Positions 19,307-29,481 of a DNA stretch of 64,000 bases are shown here, in pieces. Origin of the DNA: Magnetococcales bacterium (GTDB lineage: Bacteria; Pseudomonadota; Magnetococcia; Magnetococcales; Magnetaquicoccaceae); the NCBI GenBank assembly GCA_011089965.1, contig JAANAU010000008.1, forward strand, positions 43,948-107,947, given 5' to 3'. Positions within the stretch are counted from its first letter, which is position 1. Each line of letters begins with the position of its first letter. The translations under genes and the position numbers were made by a program. The notes beneath the pieces were generated by a model that saw only the letters and a program-made list of their open reading frames with translations, made no database searches and was not told the origin of the DNA.

Positions 19307-21382
19307 TTACAGATCCTTCATGGTCAGCTTGACCCGACCCTGACGGTCGATGTCCAACACTTTTACCTTGACCACATCCCCCTCCTTGATCACATCCGAT
19401 ACCTTGGCCACGCGCTGGCTGGAGATCTGAGAGATATGCACCAGCCCGTCCTTGTTGGGCAGGATGTTGACAAAGGCCCCGAAATCGGTGATGCGCACCA
19501 CTTTGCCTTCGTAGACGGCATCCTTTTCCACATCCGACACAATGCCGCGAATGATCCGCTCGGCAGCCTTGGCACTGTCGGCATTGGCCGAGGCAATGGA
19601 AATGGTGCCGTCATCCGTGATGTCGATCTGACAGCCGGTCTCTTCGGTGATGCCCCGGATCACCTTGCCGCCGGAACCGATGACATCGCGAATCTTGTCC
19701 GGATGGATCTTCATGGTGAAGATGCGCGGGGCGTGTTGTGACAACTCCAGACGGGCTTCCGAAAGGGTCTTTTGCATCTCGGCCAGAATGTGCAACCGCC
19801 CATCACGGGCCTGACGCAAAGCCACAGCCATGATCTCACGGGTGATGCCGGTGATCTTGATGTCCATCTGCAAGGCCGTGATCCCCTGGGCATTGCCGGT
19901 CACCTTGAAATCCATGTCGCCAAAGTGATCCTCATCCCCGAGAATGTCGGAAAGAATGGCAAACCGTTCCCCATCCTTGACCAGACCCATGGCAATGCCC
20001 GCCACCATGGATTTGATCGGCACCCCGGCATCAAGCATGGCCAGAACCGAACCGCACACCGTGGCCATGGACGAAGAACCATTCGATTCGGTGATTTCTG
20101 ACGTGACCCGCAAGGTGTAGGGAAAACTCTCCAGTTCTGGCAGAACCGCGGCCAGAGCACGAGCCGCCAGCTTGCCATGGCCGATTTCGCGCCGTCCCGG
20201 GGCACCCAGACGTCCGGTCTCTCCGGTGCAATAGGGAGGAAAGGTGTAGTTGAGATAAAACCGCTCACGCACCTCGCCCTGCAACCCTTCGACAATCTGT
20301 TCATCCCGTCTGGAACCCAAGGTGACCGTGGCCAATGCCTGGGTCTCGCCGCGGGTAAACAAGGCCGAACCATGTACCCGGGGCAATACCCCCACCTGGC
20401 AATCGATGGGACGGATCTGGGTCAGGGTGCGTCCGTCGATGCGCAGCCCACCAGTGAGAATACGCTCGCGAATCACCTCGGATTCCAGATGTTTGCAGGC
20501 CATCTTGATTTCGAGTGCGCGGGCCTTGTCCCCATCGCTCAAAGCCTCTGCCGCAGCCTGCTTCAGCTCGCTCACCCCTTTCTGACGATCCATCTTGTCG
20601 GCAATCGCGTAGATGGCCCCCATCTTCTCCCGGTAATTGCTGTGCAATGCCGCCTTGAGTTCCGCATCCTCGGAGAGTGCCGGCAGCTCCCAACGGGGTT
20701 TGCCACACTCGGCAGCCAGTTCGCGAATCGCGGCGATCACCGGTTGAAATCCCTCAAAACCGAACATCACGGCACCCAGCATTTCCTCTTCGGTCAGGAA
20801 TTCGGCCTCGGACTCCACCATGGTGACCGCCACGCTCGTTCCAGCCACCACCAGATCCAACCTGGAAAGGGCCATCTGCTCCGTGGTGGGGTTCAGTATA
20901 TAGCCCCCATCGACAAAAGCGACCCGCGCCCCGGCCATCGGTCCTTCAAACGGCATGCCCGAAATCGCCAATGCTGCCGAGGCTCCGATCATGGCCGGAA
21001 TGTCCGGACTGTTGACCCCGTCAAACGACAAAACCGTGGCCACCACCTGGGTGTCCAACGTGAAATTCTTGGGAAACAGCGGACGCAACGGCCGGTCGAT
21101 CAGACGGGAGGTGAGGGTCTCCCGGTCCGAAGGACGGGTTTCCCGCTTGATGAAACCGCCAGGAATGCGTCCGGCAGCCCAGTATTTTTCCTGGTAGTGG
21201 ACGCCCAACGGCAGAAAATCCACACCTGGACGCACCTCCTTTTCCGCCGTGACCGCAACCAGCACCATGGTTTCTCCATAGGTGACCAGCACCGCACCAT
21301 CGGCCTGACGGGCAATGCGACCCGTCTCCATGGTCAGGGTTTCCGAACCAAAACGTACACTTTTTTTGTGAATATCAAACAT
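19307..21382 (-). CDS. pnp: Polynucleotide phosphorylase
   Basis: A 691-residue 3'-5' exoribonuclease and degradosome partner. The start MFDIHKKSVRFGSETLTME at 21382 is the family start; a 34-residue upstream extension is rejected. It has two RNase PH domains (GRIARQADGAVLVTYGETM; RIDGRTLTQIRPIDC, RGETQALATVTLG, SSSMATVCGSVLAMLDAG), then KH (DVIGSGGKVIRGITEETGC) and S1 (YEGKVVRITDFGAFVNILPN). It lies downstream of rpsO, as in E. coli, with structured RNA in the gap. Confidence 0.98.
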   Translation of the reverse strand: MFDIHKKSVRFGSETLTMETGRIARQADGAVLVTYGETMVLVAVTAEKEVRPGVDFLPLGVHYQEKYWAAGRIPGGFIKRETRPSDRETLTSRLIDRPLRPLFPKNFTLDTQVVATVLSFDGVNSPDIPAMIGASAALAISGMPFEGPMAGARVAFVDGGYILNPTTEQMALSRLDLVVAGTSVAVTMVESEAEFLTEEEMLGAVMFGFEGFQPVIAAIRELAAECGKPRWELPALSEDAELKAALHSNYREKMGAIYAIADKMDRQKGVSELKQAAAEALSDGDKARALEIKMACKHLESEVIRERILTGGLRIDGRTLTQIRPIDCQVGVLPRVHGSALFTRGETQALATVTLGSRRDEQIVEGLQGEVRERFYLNYTFPPYCTGETGRLGAPGRREIGHGKLAARALAAVLPELESFPYTLRVTSEITESNGSSSMATVCGSVLAMLDAGVPIKSMVAGIAMGLVKDGERFAILSDILGDEDHFGDMDFKVTGNAQGITALQMDIKITGITREIMAVALRQARDGRLHILAEMQKTLSEARLELSQHAPRIFTMKIHPDKIRDVIGSGGKVIRGITEETGCQIDITDDGTISIASANADSAKAAERIIRGIVSDVEKDAVYEGKVVRITDFGAFVNILPNKDGLVHISQISSQRVAKVSDVIKEGDVVKVKVLDIDRQGRVKLTMKDL

Positions 21383-21473
21383 GATTGTTCCTGCTATCCA
21401 TCGGTATGAGGTGAACCCTGTCGGGACAAGGCGCGTGAAAGATCCCTTGGGGCTCGACTCTGCCGCAAGGGAG

Positions 21474-21501
21474 GATCGCGCCACCCCCTGGCAGCGCGAT
21501 C
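21474..21501 (-). other. Stem-loop in rpsO-pnp intergenic RNA
   Basis: A perfect 8-bp stem GATCGCGC/GCGCGATC with a 12-base loop, next to a second imperfect stem (GATCCCTTG with CAAGGGAGGATC at about 21441-21477). In E. coli a hairpin in the same place is cut by RNase III and mediates PNPase autocontrol; a similar role here is inference. Confidence 0.55.
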
Positions 21502-21515
21502 TGGCATGCGGAGCA

Positions 21516-21785
21516 CTATTTGCGCAGGTTCAACCGTTTGATCAACGACTGATACCGTTCACTGCTCTGAGCCTTGACATAGGTGAGCAGACGACGGCGC
21601 AACCCGACCATTTTCAACAGTCCGCGACGCGAATGGTGATCCTTGATATTGGCGCGCAGGTGTTCGGTCAGGTTGTTGATCCGTTCGGTCAACAGGGCCA
21701 CCTGAACCTCCGGCGATCCGGTATCCCCTTCCCTGGTGGCATATTCCTGAATGAGTTCCTGTTTGCGTTCCTGGGTAATCGACAT
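21516..21785 (-). CDS. rpsO: 30S ribosomal protein S15
   Basis: An 89-residue protein, the standard S15 length, from [20 protein letters not shown] to IKRLNLRK. It contains [22 protein letters not shown] and [20 protein letters not shown], which contact 16S rRNA. The ATG at 21785 follows AAAGGAG; an upstream start three codons earlier is rejected. It lies between truB and pnp in the translation operon. Confidence 0.98.
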   Translation of the reverse strand: MSITQERKQELIQEYATREGDTGSPEVQVALLTERINNLTEHLRANIKDHHSRRGLLKMVGLRRRLLTYVKAQSSERYQSLIKRLNLRK

Positions 21786-21829
21786 CGGTGACACTCCTTT
21801 ACATGGTCAAGAGGAAGGAAAAGGGCCAG

Positions 21830-22765
21830 TCAAGCCGTATGAAACAGCCGTTTGGGCGTGCAGGAACGTCGGCCCGAGGCATCGCGCCCCGCACCGATGA
21901 CACCCGTGGCGCCAAAGCGCCCTTCGGGTGTGAGCAGACGTACCAAACCTTCGGCCACGTCGTCTGCCTCGATCCATGCCGCCTGGCCGCTGACAATACG
22001 GCTCCAGGCCTCCAACCGCAGTCGCAACGCCGGGATGTCGTCCAGCGCCCGATCCACGGGAAACAGCCAGTGATTGTGTGGGTCTTGATGTACCGCCTGG
22101 GACAGACCGTCCAGGGTCAGACATTCGGCCAGTGAAAAACCCAGGGTCCGGGTACGCAACAGCCGTTCCAGATGGGCCAGACAACCCAGATCGCGTCCCA
22201 GATCCCGGGCCAAAGCGCGCATGTAGGTTCCTTTGCCGCAGCGCACATCCACGGTCACCAACCCATCCCCGGTGTACTCCACCAGATCGATCTGATGAAA
22301 CACCACACGCCGGGCAGGCAGTTCCACGGTTTCCCCCCGACGTGCCCGTTCATAGGCCCGTTCCCCGTTGACATGAATGGCCGAATAGGCGGGCGGAATC
22401 TGCTCCTGTTCCCCCAGAAAATTCTGGAGCGCCTGTTGAATGGTGGCCAGATCTGGGAAGTTGACGTGACCCGGGGTGAATTGTCCGGTGGGATCTCCGG
22501 TATCGCTTTCGGATCCCAGACGGATCCAGCAGCGATAGGCCTTGTCTCCGTCCAGAACCATGCTTAAGGTTTTGGTGGCTTCGCCCAGGGCAATGGGCAG
22601 AACCCCTTCGGAAAAGGGATCCAGCGTGCCCCCATGTCCGGCCTTGCCAGCCTTGAGGATCCGTTTGACCCGTTCCACCACCCGGGTCGAGGTGTCGCCT
22701 GCCTCTTTATGGATGGCGACCCAGCCGTGTGGTCCACTGTTTTTGGGGCGTCGGGAGGAGTTCAT
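21830..22765 (-). CDS. truB: tRNA pseudouridine-55 synthase
   Basis: A 311-residue pseudouridine synthase that makes psi55 in the T-loop of tRNAs. The catalytic Asp lies in GKAGHGGTLDPFSEGVLP; other family blocks are KAYRCWIRLGSESDTGDPTG, QIPPAYSAIHVNGERAYERA and VRCGKGTYMRALARDLG. The C-terminal PUA-like part ends RLFHTA. Its start overlaps the rbfA stop (4 bp) and rpsO follows after 44 bp. Confidence 0.97.
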   Translation of the reverse strand: MNSSRRPKNSGPHGWVAIHKEAGDTSTRVVERVKRILKAGKAGHGGTLDPFSEGVLPIALGEATKTLSMVLDGDKAYRCWIRLGSESDTGDPTGQFTPGHVNFPDLATIQQALQNFLGEQEQIPPAYSAIHVNGERAYERARRGETVELPARRVVFHQIDLVEYTGDGLVTVDVRCGKGTYMRALARDLGRDLGCLAHLERLLRTRTLGFSLAECLTLDGLSQAVHQDPHNHWLFPVDRALDDIPALRLRLEAWSRIVSGQAAWIEADDVAEGLVRLLTPEGRFGATGVIGAGRDASGRRSCTPKRLFHTA

Positions 22766-23154
22766 GCCGGTTTGCCCCCAATTTCCGGCAGGGTGTCGGT
22801 CTGGGCCTCCGGAGGGATCTGTACGGTTTTGAGCAACTGTTCGATGCGATCCGCCCGCTTGAAGGAGAGGTCTGGTTCAAAGCGCAACTCCGGGGCGTGA
22901 CGCAACCCCAAAGTCCGTCCCACCTGGGCGCGCAGAAAACCGGCAGCACGGTTCAACCCCTGGTGAACCTCGGCCAGCTCTTGACCCATGACCGTGAAAT
23001 AGACCACCGCATAGTGCAGATCGCGGCTCAATGTGACTTCAGTAATGGATACCATGCTCAGGGCAATGCGCGGATCGTGGACTTCACCGCGTTGCAACAT
23101 GGCGGCCAACTCCTTGCGGATCTGCCCCCTGACCCGGTCCACGCGCACGCTCAC
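22762..23154 (-). CDS. rbfA: Ribosome-binding factor A
   Basis: A 130-residue KH-like 30S maturation factor. Motifs are RVDRVRGQIRKELAAMLQRG, VHDPRIALSMVSITEVTLS and LHYAVVYFTVMG, with LGLRHAPELRFEPDLSFKRA towards the C-terminus. It overlaps both neighbours by 4 bp (ylxP upstream and truB downstream), showing tight translational coupling. Confidence 0.96.
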   Translation of the reverse strand: MSVRVDRVRGQIRKELAAMLQRGEVHDPRIALSMVSITEVTLSRDLHYAVVYFTVMGQELAEVHQGLNRAAGFLRAQVGRTLGLRHAPELRFEPDLSFKRADRIEQLLKTVQIPPEAQTDTLPEIGGKPA

Positions 23155-23441
23155 GTTACGATCTCCACCCGATAATCCACCAGAATGCCTGCGCCGTCGG
23201 TTTCGATGAAGTTGACCACCTTTTGCAACCGACCCTGCACCACGGCCACGGCATTGCCAATGGCAGCAAATCCCAAACCAGCTTCATCCCAACGATCCAT
23301 GACTTCCACCTCGGCTCCCGCCACCTCGAACCGGTGGCGGATCCGTTCGACCAATCCTTTGATGAGGCCGCGTTTTTCCTTCAAGGAGCGCACCCCTGGC
23401 AGTGCCAGTCGCACCTCCAACACTCCGACATGTAAAGTCAT
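23151..23441 (-). CDS. DUF503 (YlxP-like) protein
   Basis: A 96-residue protein with the DUF503 pattern: MTLHVGVLEVRLALPGVRSL then KEKRGLIKGLVERIRHRF, and late VVNFIETDGAGILVDYRVEI. The family is regularly found between infB and rbfA, as here; a role in ribosome assembly has been proposed from context only. It overlaps the rbfA start by 4 bp. Confidence 0.9.
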   Translation of the reverse strand: MTLHVGVLEVRLALPGVRSLKEKRGLIKGLVERIRHRFEVAGAEVEVMDRWDEAGLGFAAIGNAVAVVQGRLQKVVNFIETDGAGILVDYRVEIVT

Positions 23442-23451
23442 CGGTCATAGA

Positions 23452-26400
23452 TCAGCCGATGGTGGCCTTGACCTCTTCGCGGGAAAAGGCTTCCAGGATG
23501 TCTCCGACCTTCAGATCCGTGAACTTCTCCAGACTGATGCCGCACTCCATCCCTTCGCGCACCTCGCGCACATCGTCCTTGAACCGCTTGAGCGCATGGA
23601 TCGATCCCACATACACGATGACCTCATCGCGCAACAAACGGATGTGATTGGATTTTTGTACCGAGCCATCCAGCACCATGCAGCCGGCCACCAGACCCAC
23701 CTTGGAGATGCGGAACACCTCACGCACGGCCACGCGCCCGAGCGTCACCTCCTTGAGAATCGGGGAGAGTTTGCCCTCCATGGCGCTGGTGATGTCATCC
23801 ACCAGATCGTAGATCACCGAATAAAAGCGCATGTCGGCCTGTTCCCGCTTGGCCAGCTCCCGGGCTTTGGCATCGGCGCGCACGTTGAATCCCACCACCA
23901 GAGCATGCGAGGCCACGGCCAGCATCACATCCGATTCCGTGATGCCGCCCACGCCGGTATGGATGATGTTGACCCGGATCTTTTCGTGGGTGATCTTCAG
24001 CAATGCATCGGCCACAGCTTCCACCGACCCTTGCACGTCGGCCTTGATCACCACCTTGACCTCCTCCATCTCCCCTTGTTTGATCTGGTCAAACAGGTCA
24101 TCGAGTTTCGGGGTGGGCAGTTGTTTGGCCAGTTCCAGCTCTTTCTGTTTGCGCATGCGGAAGGCGGCGATCTCTTTGGCACGCCGTTCATCCGGCACGG
24201 TGATCAGGTCGTCACCGGCAGAAGGTACGCCCGACAGACCGATCACCTCCACCGGCATGGCAGGCGGGGCCTCCAGCACCGGTAGTCCCTTGTCGTTGAG
24301 CAGACCGCGAATCTTGCCCCACTCCGAGCCGACCACAAAGATGTCGCCCACGCGCAAGACGCCATTGGCCACCAGACAGGTGGCCACAGCCCCCCGTCCC
24401 TTGTCGAGTTTGGCTTCGATGATGAAGCCCCGGGCCTTCTTGCCGAAGTTGGCACGCAGGTTGAGAATTTCCGCCTGCAACAGGATCATCTCCTTGAGGC
24501 TTTCAATCCCGATGCCCATCTTGGCCGACACGTTCAGATAGATCACCTCTCCACCCCAGGCTTCGGGGATCAGACCCTGATCCGACAACTGCTGCATCAC
24601 CCGATCCGGATTGGCACCCGAACGGTCGATTTTGTTGATGGCCACGATGATCGGCACATTGGCGGCCTTGGCGTGGTTGAGCGCCTCCAGGGTTTGCGGC
24701 ATCACCCCGTCATCGGCAGCCACCACCAGCACCACGATGTCGGTCACCTTGGCGCCACGGGCGCGCATGGCCGTGAATGCGGCATGGCCGGGCGTATCCA
24801 GGAAGGTGATCTGTTGACCGGTCTCCATCATCACCTGATAGGCGCCGATGTGTTGCGTGATCCCACCGAACTCCCGTGCCGCCACGTCGGTCTTGCGGAT
24901 CGCGTCCAGCAGCGAGGTTTTGCCGTGGTCCACGTGACCCATGATCGTCACCACCGGCGGACGCAGCGTCAGATCCTTGTCCAGATCGTTGCTGTCTGCC
25001 AGTTCGGCCTCGATGGCCGCCCCTTCGGAGATGGTCTTGGGCCGGTGACCCAGCTCTTCCACCACCAGAACGGCGGTATCCTGATCCAGCACCTGGTTGA
25101 TGGTGACCATCATCCCCTGGGCCATGAGCCGCTTGATCACCTCCGAGGATTTGATCGCCATCCGGCTGGCCAATTCTCCCACCGTGATCACTTCGGGAAT
25201 GATCACATCCCGCAAGACCGGTTGCTGAGAGGGTTGGTCAAACCGTCCGCCGCCCATGCCACGCCGCAGCGGCGGCTTGACACCGATCCCCCCTTTGCGG
25301 GCCGGAAGCTGCTTCTCCTGGGGCAGAGTGGGCAGAATCGGCTTTTTGCCTTTGCGTTTTCCTTTGCTTTTCAGGGTTTCCCGTTCGCTCTCCCCGGTGG
25401 TGCTTTCGGTGGGGGTCTCCAGGGAACGGCGCTCATCGATCTTGCGTTTCTGTTCCCGCAGTTCGTTGAGCTGCGTGAGCCGTTTGGCCACCAGTTGTTC
25501 GGTCTTCTTGCGCGCCAGATCTTCCCGTTGGGCACGGGTCAGATTTTTGGGCTGCTCCTCTTTCGGGGGGGTCGCTGGTGTGGTCCTGGACTCCTCCGCA
25601 GCGGCTGCCGTGGCAGTCGGTGCTGGCGTGGAGCGTGGTGCGTGCGGTCTGACCAAAGTTTCCCGGGGAGCTGTGGTGCGCGGAGACGGGGATGGCGTGC
25701 CCGAACGTGCCGGAGCAGAGGGTTGATTTGTCGGTGCCGCTGTCGAGGCAGATGTGCGCGTCGGGTCCATGCGGACCGATGCCGCAGCCGCAGCCCCTTG
25801 AGGTTTGGATGCGGCGCTTCGTGGCCGATCCGTGGCTGGCTTGACCACCAGACGCGCTTCCGTGGGAGCGGGCGGCGTTGGCGCAGCAGGAGGGGGCACG
25901 GACAATGGCTCGGCTGGAACGCTGGTGGAGCTGGAGCTTTCCTCTGTGGCTTTGGCCGTCTCTTCCTGTTGTTTGGCCTTCAGCAAGGCATCCTGTGCCT
26001 TTTGTTCGGCTTCCTGTCGCTCCCGTTCCTGCTGTTCCCGGTGTTCCCGTTCGCGGCGTTCGGCCTCCAGGCGTTCGGCCTCCAGACGGCGTTGTTCCGC
26101 CTCCAGCCGTTCCCGTTCCAGCCGTTCCCGTTCGGCCTGGTCACGCACCTGCCGTTCCAGTTCCTGTTTCTCCTGGAAGGATTGGCGTTCTGCCGGGGTC
26201 ATGGGCGTGAGGATGTGTTGTTTGCGATCCTTGACCGGTTCAGAGGGTGCGGTCGGTGGTGACGTGCCACGCGGTTTGTCGCGTGCGTTGACCTCCTCGC
26301 GGACCACACCTATGGTCTCGTTCTCATCGCCGCTCTTGACGAAGGTCCGCTTTTTGCGTACCTCCACGACCACACTTTTGCTGCGGCCATGGGAGAAATT

Positions 26401-26574
26401 TTGTTTGATCGATCCTCCCTCCACCGTTTTGCGCAGCACGATGCGTCGCGGGGCTGTCAGTTTCAGCCGTCCGTTGTCGCCATTGTCACCATCGCCGTCA
26501 TTGTCATGCAAATCGCTCAACAGAACCTTCTCCACCGTTTGAGTGCTCAGCATGCACTCCTGATTGGTTGTCAT
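23452..26574 (-). CDS. infB: Translation initiation factor IF-2
   Basis: A 1040-residue GTPase, longer than E. coli IF-2 because of an extended charged linker (about residues 100-420: Glu/Arg-rich coiled coil, then Ala/Pro/Thr-rich). N-terminal [18 protein letters not shown] is typical of alphaproteobacterial-type IF-2. The G domain has [27 protein letters not shown] and [11 protein letters not shown]. The start [10 protein letters not shown] at 26574 overlaps the ylxR stop by 4 bp; the much longer open frame upstream lies inside ylxR and is rejected. Confidence 0.97.
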   Translation of the reverse strand: MTTNQECMLSTQTVEKVLLSDLHDNDGDGDNGDNGRLKLTAPRRIVLRKTVEGGSIKQNFSHGRSKSVVVEVRKKRTFVKSGDENETIGVVREEVNARDKPRGTSPPTAPSEPVKDRKQHILTPMTPAERQSFQEKQELERQVRDQAERERLERERLEAEQRRLEAERLEAERREREHREQQERERQEAEQKAQDALLKAKQQEETAKATEESSSSTSVPAEPLSVPPPAAPTPPAPTEARLVVKPATDRPRSAASKPQGAAAAASVRMDPTRTSASTAAPTNQPSAPARSGTPSPSPRTTAPRETLVRPHAPRSTPAPTATAAAAEESRTTPATPPKEEQPKNLTRAQREDLARKKTEQLVAKRLTQLNELREQKRKIDERRSLETPTESTTGESERETLKSKGKRKGKKPILPTLPQEKQLPARKGGIGVKPPLRRGMGGGRFDQPSQQPVLRDVIIPEVITVGELASRMAIKSSEVIKRLMAQGMMVTINQVLDQDTAVLVVEELGHRPKTISEGAAIEAELADSNDLDKDLTLRPPVVTIMGHVDHGKTSLLDAIRKTDVAAREFGGITQHIGAYQVMMETGQQITFLDTPGHAAFTAMRARGAKVTDIVVLVVAADDGVMPQTLEALNHAKAANVPIIVAINKIDRSGANPDRVMQQLSDQGLIPEAWGGEVIYLNVSAKMGIGIESLKEMILLQAEILNLRANFGKKARGFIIEAKLDKGRGAVATCLVANGVLRVGDIFVVGSEWGKIRGLLNDKGLPVLEAPPAMPVEVIGLSGVPSAGDDLITVPDERRAKEIAAFRMRKQKELELAKQLPTPKLDDLFDQIKQGEMEEVKVVIKADVQGSVEAVADALLKITHEKIRVNIIHTGVGGITESDVMLAVASHALVVGFNVRADAKARELAKREQADMRFYSVIYDLVDDITSAMEGKLSPILKEVTLGRVAVREVFRISKVGLVAGCMVLDGSVQKSNHIRLLRDEVIVYVGSIHALKRFKDDVREVREGMECGISLEKFTDLKVGDILEAFSREEVKATIG

Positions 26575-27185
26575 CCACCCTTTTGATTCTTTTCCCCGGA
26601 GTGGGTCGTATCCCGGGTAAAACTCCACCAGCGCATGGCATCGGCCCGAATGCGCGTCTGAATGCCGACATGGGTGACTGCCACCAGCACCACAGGCCGA
26701 CCGGACCAGATCGTACCCAACCGGGAGCTGGCCGGAACCCGGATCACCTCCACGCCGGTCAAACCCTGCACCAGACCATTCACCCGGTCTTGCAGCGTGG
26801 CCGCATCTTCGGCCAGCAGCAGCAGGGGTCGGGCACCGCGTTTGAGCAGCTCTTCCACCTCCCGAAACCCCTGACGACACTCTCCGGTACGGCGCGCCAG
26901 ACCCACGCCATCCAGCAGGCGTTGTTCCAGGGCAACTGCCAGACGCTGCAAAACAGCGGCAATGGCCTCACCAGACATTTTATGCCGTGTCAGCAGGGTC
27001 GTCACCCGTTTTTGATCAGGCAGCACATGAATTCCGCGTCCCGGCAGTTTATGGGCCAGATCTTCCACCAGGCCACCCCCTGGAGCGGTCACAAAACGCA
27101 GCAAAAGCTCCCTGGGGCGGCGGTTGCGGGTGATCGCGCAGCGACGCAGCGGTTCATGGGCTTCGGATTCCGGTGGCAGACTCAC
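26571..27185 (-). CDS. YlxR (DUF448) protein fused to an L7Ae-like region
   Basis: A 204-residue protein. The N-terminal domain has the YlxR pattern RRCAITRNRRPRELLLRFV and LPGRGIHVLPD. The second half (GLARRTGECRQGFREVEEL, ARPLLLLAEDAAT) resembles the ribosomal L7Ae/L30e fold that some alphaproteobacterial YlxR proteins carry. YlxR proteins bind RNA and have been linked to transcription control, but the role here is not known. Its start overlaps the nusA stop and its stop overlaps the infB start, each by 4 bp. Confidence 0.9.
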   Translation of the reverse strand: MSLPPESEAHEPLRRCAITRNRRPRELLLRFVTAPGGGLVEDLAHKLPGRGIHVLPDQKRVTTLLTRHKMSGEAIAAVLQRLAVALEQRLLDGVGLARRTGECRQGFREVEELLKRGARPLLLLAEDAATLQDRVNGLVQGLTGVEVIRVPASSRLGTIWSGRPVVLVAVTHVGIQTRIRADAMRWWSFTRDTTHSGEKNQKGG

Positions 27186-28684
27186 TCCGCAAACCAGCCT
27201 GCCACTTCTCGCGCCTGGAGGATCACCCGTTCCACCTCCTTGCGGCTCAAGGTATTGCCGATCATCTCCAGAAGCTCATCCGCTGCCAGATCCGCCAGGT
27301 CATCCAGCTCTTTGATCCCTTTTTCCGCCATGGCGATCACCATGCCATCGGTCAGACCGTGCAGTTGCGAAATGCGCGGGTCAATGGACAAGGCAGCCTT
27401 GCGTTCTTCGTTCTCCAAGGCTTTGTGCAAGAGCTGATCCCGGGCGCGGGTGCGCAGCTCCCGGGCAATCTCTTCGTCAAAGCCGTCGATGCCCGCCAAC
27501 TCATCCAAAGGCACATAGGCCACCTCTTCCAGTGTGGTGAACCCTTCCTGGACCAGAGAGGTTGCCACATCTTCATCCAGATCGAGCCGGTGCATGAACT
27601 CCCTGGCAATGGCGCTGAACTCTTCGACGCGATTTTCCGCCTCTTCCCGTTCGGTGATGATGTCGATCTTCCAGCCGGTCAGTTCCGAAGCCAGCCGCAC
27701 ATTTTGACCACGGCGGCCAATGGCCAGGGAGAGTTGATCCTCATCCACGATCACCTTGATGCGGGTCTCTTCTTCATCCATCACCACCTTGATCACTTCT
27801 GCCGGGGCCAGGGCATTGCACACGAAGACCGCCGGATCCGAGGACCATTCGATGATGTCGATGCGTTCGCCCTGGAGTTCGGTCACCACACCCTGCACCC
27901 GGGAACCCCGTATCCCCACGCAGGCTCCGACCGGATCCACATGGGCATCGTTCGAGCGCACGGCGATTTTGCTGCGAAAGCCCGGATCCCGGGCCACGGC
28001 ACGGATTTCGACAATGCCGTCGTAGATCTCCGGGACTTCCATTTCAAAGAGTTTGGGCACCATTTCCGGGGCTGTGCGCGACAGGATGATCTGCGGGCCG
28101 CGTTGGACATCCCGCACTTCGTGAATGTAGGCGCGAATCCGGTCCCCGGGACGGTAGTGTTCCCGGAACAGTTGGTGTTCGTGGGGCAGAAACGCAGCGG
28201 CCCGGCCCAGATCCACGTAGATGTTGTTCCGTTCCACCCGTTTGACCAGACCGTTCACCAAAGTGCCCTTGCGATCCACATATTCGCGGAAAACGCTGGC
28301 CCGTTCCGCCTCGCGCACCTTTTGGACAATCACCTGTTTGGCGGTTTGGGCGGCAATGCGTCCGAATTCGATGGGGGGTAAGGGTTCGGCCAGAAAGTCG
28401 CCGATTTTGGCCGAGGGATTGAGCCTCTGTGCATCCGACAGCAGCATGTGGGTGTCCGGCCCTTCGTAGCCAGGGGCATCTTCGTTTTCGACCACCTCGC
28501 GCAACTGGTTGAGTTTGAAGTCTCCGGATTTGCCCTCGAAGGTCACCTGGATGTTTTTGTGGGCACCGTATTTGCGTTTGGAAGCCGTGCGGATGGCATC
28601 TTCCATGGCCTCGATGACAATATCCCGGGGAATCCCTTTTTCCCGGGCCAGTTGTTCGGCGATCTGTACGATTTCAGCACTCAT
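27182..28684 (-). CDS. nusA: Transcription termination/antitermination factor NusA
   Basis: A 500-residue protein: N-terminal RNA polymerase-binding domain (MSAEIVQIAEQLAREKGIPR, IEAMEDAIRTASKRKYG), S1 (LVNGLVKRVERNNIYVDLGR), KH1 (VGACVGIRGSRVQGVVTELQ) and KH2 (IGRRGQNVRLASELTGWKID). Two C-terminal helix-hairpin-helix repeats follow (FTTLEEVAYVPLDELAGIDG; LDDLADLAADELLEM). It modulates pausing, termination and antitermination. It follows rimP with a 23-bp gap. Confidence 0.98.
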   Translation of the reverse strand: MSAEIVQIAEQLAREKGIPRDIVIEAMEDAIRTASKRKYGAHKNIQVTFEGKSGDFKLNQLREVVENEDAPGYEGPDTHMLLSDAQRLNPSAKIGDFLAEPLPPIEFGRIAAQTAKQVIVQKVREAERASVFREYVDRKGTLVNGLVKRVERNNIYVDLGRAAAFLPHEHQLFREHYRPGDRIRAYIHEVRDVQRGPQIILSRTAPEMVPKLFEMEVPEIYDGIVEIRAVARDPGFRSKIAVRSNDAHVDPVGACVGIRGSRVQGVVTELQGERIDIIEWSSDPAVFVCNALAPAEVIKVVMDEEETRIKVIVDEDQLSLAIGRRGQNVRLASELTGWKIDIITEREEAENRVEEFSAIAREFMHRLDLDEDVATSLVQEGFTTLEEVAYVPLDELAGIDGFDEEIARELRTRARDQLLHKALENEERKAALSIDPRISQLHGLTDGMVIAMAEKGIKELDDLADLAADELLEMIGNTLSRKEVERVILQAREVAGWFAE

Positions 28685-28707
28685 GAATGCGATCCGATCC
28701 TTTGCAG

Positions 28708-29262
28708 CTAAAATTCAAAGTCGAGATGGGCCTTGCTGATGGCTGCCAAAGGGATGCGCAGGCAGGTGGCAGCCACCTCGATCAGCACATCGTCCTCTTC
28801 CATGCCCTGCAAAATCCCTTTGACCAGTTTGCGGTTGGTCGTATGTGTGGCCTTGCGGGCTGCGCTTTTGCCAGGACCAGAGGCCGTGGGTGCAGGCAGT
28901 GTTTCCGCAGGCAGTGCCGTGAACAGATGGAGTGCGGCCAGGCGTCCCTGGAAACGGATGAACTCTTCCCGTTTCTTCAAAGGTCGGGTCAAGCCTGGCG
29001 AGGAGACCTCCAGCCGATAGGTGCTGCCTATCGGGTCGTGCAGATCCAGCAATGCCGACAGCCGTTCACTGACCGCTGCACAGTGATCCAGTTGCAATCC
29101 ACCTTCCGGGCGATCCAGCACCAGCCGGATCAATCGGCCACCCCGTTCGGCGAGCAGTTCCACAGCCACGACCTCGCACCCTTCTGCCGCAGCTGCCGTG
29201 GCAGCCAGCTCTTCCAGGTCTGGGGTGGAAGCGGTCGGTTGGGGTGCAGGTTGGTCGGTCAA
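28708..29262 (-). CDS. rimP: Ribosome maturation factor RimP
   Basis: A 184-residue protein with CEVVAVELLAERGGRLIRLV, LDLHDPIGSTYRLEVSSPGL and the LTRPLKKREEFIRFQG block. It has a low-complexity Ala/Pro/Thr insert of about 30 residues before the C-terminal Sm-like part (RKLVKGILQGMEEDDVLIEV), longer than in most RimP. It heads the nusA-infB operon. The start has no strong ribosome-binding site, so an in-frame alternative cannot be excluded. Confidence 0.93.
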   Translation of the reverse strand: MTDQPAPQPTASTPDLEELAATAAAAEGCEVVAVELLAERGGRLIRLVLDRPEGGLQLDHCAAVSERLSALLDLHDPIGSTYRLEVSSPGLTRPLKKREEFIRFQGRLAALHLFTALPAETLPAPTASGPGKSAARKATHTTNRKLVKGILQGMEEDDVLIEVAATCLRIPLAAISKAHLDFEF

Positions 29263-29342
29263 AGCGGTTGCAGCCTCGGTTGATGGTGCGATCCCCGGTC
29301 GATTTCAATCCTCAAGTGACCGATTGCCAGACCATTGAAACC

Positions 29343-29367
29343 AAAAAAGCCGGCCAGGCCGACTTTT
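29343..29367 (-). terminator. Rho-independent terminator upstream of rimP
   Basis: On the minus strand, AAAAGTCGGCCTGG and CCGGCTTTTTT form a stem with one G-U pair followed by six T. It lies 80 bp before the rimP start, so it insulates the operon from the upstream leftward ORF or acts as an attenuator in a longer leader. Confidence 0.65.
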
Positions 29368-29481
29368 CCCAAGATCCCGCATGAATCAGTCATCGATTAC
29401 CATAACCCAAACCGCAACAAAAGCCAAGGGTCTTGAAAAAAAATCTCGACCCTTCAGCAGGGCGGCCCTGGTTGGGTTGGT

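Noticed and set aside
24673..26262. 529-codon plus-strand ORF opposite infB
   Set aside because: Low-complexity Gly/Arg/Phe composition from the antisense of the infB linker; no domain.
29341..29480. tRNA or metY-like gene upstream of rimP
   Set aside because: No cloverleaf could be drawn in this gap; only a terminator hairpin is supported.
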